NCBI GenBank assembly: GCA_017521925.1 | Contig: JAFXBG010000002.1 | Span: 1 to 64,000 of the forward strand | Source of the DNA: Clostridia bacterium | Lineage (GTDB): Bacteria; Bacillota; Clostridia; Oscillospirales; Acutalibacteraceae | DNA length: 64,000 nucleotides | Reading direction: 5' to 3' | In this document: in pieces, positions 63,725-64,000 of the stretch | Layout of the letters: every line of letters begins with the position of its first letter | Numbering within the stretch: position 1 is the first letter of the stretch | Translations under genes and position numbers: made by a program | Notes under the pieces: generated by a model | Database searches by the model: none | Seen by the model: only the letters and a program-made list of their open reading frames with translations | What the model was told of the DNA's origin: nothing

Positions 63725-64000
63725 AGGTTCGTACTGGGGCAACTTTTATATTCCTATTGAATACAACCAAAATGAACTTCAATATTATGACGTTATTAAC
63801 CATGAACTCGCACATGCTTTGCTTACGGAGTCAACAAATCATGGCCTGGCATTTTTTGAGTTTTCATCTCTATCTTCTGAAAACCTTAAGAAAAGAGACT
63901 TGATAGAAGTGATGAAAGTATTGCAAGATTCGTCCGAGCGAGTAGAAGAGTGCTTTGCTGTTCTAATTCCGCTTATGGCTTCATGTGAAAATGAAAATCA
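63714..64000 (+). CDS. Putative zinc-dependent protein with HELAH motif, C-terminus outside window
   Basis: 95 residues are visible. It has a short N-terminus (MTVKGSYWGNFYIPIEY), then VINHELAHALLTES with the HExxH zinc motif at about 31-35, and about 55 residues later ERVEECFAVLIPLM, where an acidic residue could be the third ligand as in gluzincin-like or ImmA/IrrE-like proteins. GGAG precedes the ATG. Protease activity is plausible but not shown. It lies inside the recombinase island. Confidence 0.65.
   Translation, partial: MTVKGSYWGNFYIPIEYNQNELQYYDVINHELAHALLTESTNHGLAFFEFSSLSSENLKKRDLIEVMKVLQDSSERVEECFAVLIPLMASCENEN

Overview
The window looks like chromosome from a low-GC, spore-forming, starch-using member of the Clostridia, most like a gut Ruminococcaceae/Oscillospiraceae. 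This rests on: four secreted proteins with type I dockerin repeats of the D-N-D-G-K..IKDAT.IQK kind, starch-binding CBM26-like modules, a cotJABC spore-coat cluster, a SpoVB-type flippase, AT-rich spacers and strong AGGAGG ribosome sites. No rRNA, tRNA or CRISPR array was recognised.

Layout. 1-521 (-): start of an unknown membrane protein behind a probable yybP-ykoY (Mn2+) riboswitch with its own terminator. 726-6122 (-): ECF sigma factor, membrane anti-sigma-like protein, a leucine-rich-repeat dockerin protein and a CBM26 dockerin protein. 6417-13272 (+): T-box controlled isoleucine/valine operon ilvA-ridA-ilvB-ilvN-ilvC-ilvD. 13316-17151: LysR regulator divergent from a COG2984-type ABC uptake system. 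17301-22685 (-): TPP-riboswitch thi operon thiS-thiF-thiG-thiH-thiE-(HAD-thiD), ending in a 214-bp scar of thiC. 22790-32287 (-): ABC-2 exporter and five tandem paralogous lipoproteins that share a Cys/His motif. 32476-40509: a dockerin protein, cotJABC with a truncated cotJC, a CcdA/TlpA thiol-redox pair and a 1334-residue dockerin pullulanase. 40702-45454: an ASKHA-fold protein, a three-gene ABC exporter and a PflX-like radical SAM protein. 45563-47494 (-): rny and an upstream structured RNA. 47675-55094 (+): gap, then glgB-glgC-glgD-glgA. 55154-55324: palindromic repeat element. 55392-59136 (-): a GatD homologue lacking its catalytic residues, murT and a SpoVB-like flippase. 59256-64000: small hypotheticals, then an island with a large serine recombinase, an excisionase-like protein, a membrane protein and a two-gene module whose second member carries HELAH and runs off the window.

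How it fits together. The dockerin pullulanase and the CBM26 dockerin protein suggest extracellular starch attack by a cell-attached complex (no cohesin/scaffoldin is in the window). The glg operon would store the glucose as glycogen. IlvA plus RidA form a make-and-detoxify pair for reactive enamines. The thi operon can make the thiazole half of thiamine, but its own HMP-P synthase gene is destroyed, so the pyrimidine half must be salvaged or made elsewhere.

The best candidates for something undescribed are the five-lipoprotein/ABC array, the ECF sigma/anti-sigma/dockerin operon, the catalytically dead GatD, the histone-like tail on GlgB, the Mn riboswitch in front of an orphan membrane protein, the structured RNA upstream of rny, and the HELAH gene pair in the recombinase island. 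All functional statements come from reading the sequence and from family knowledge; no search was run.
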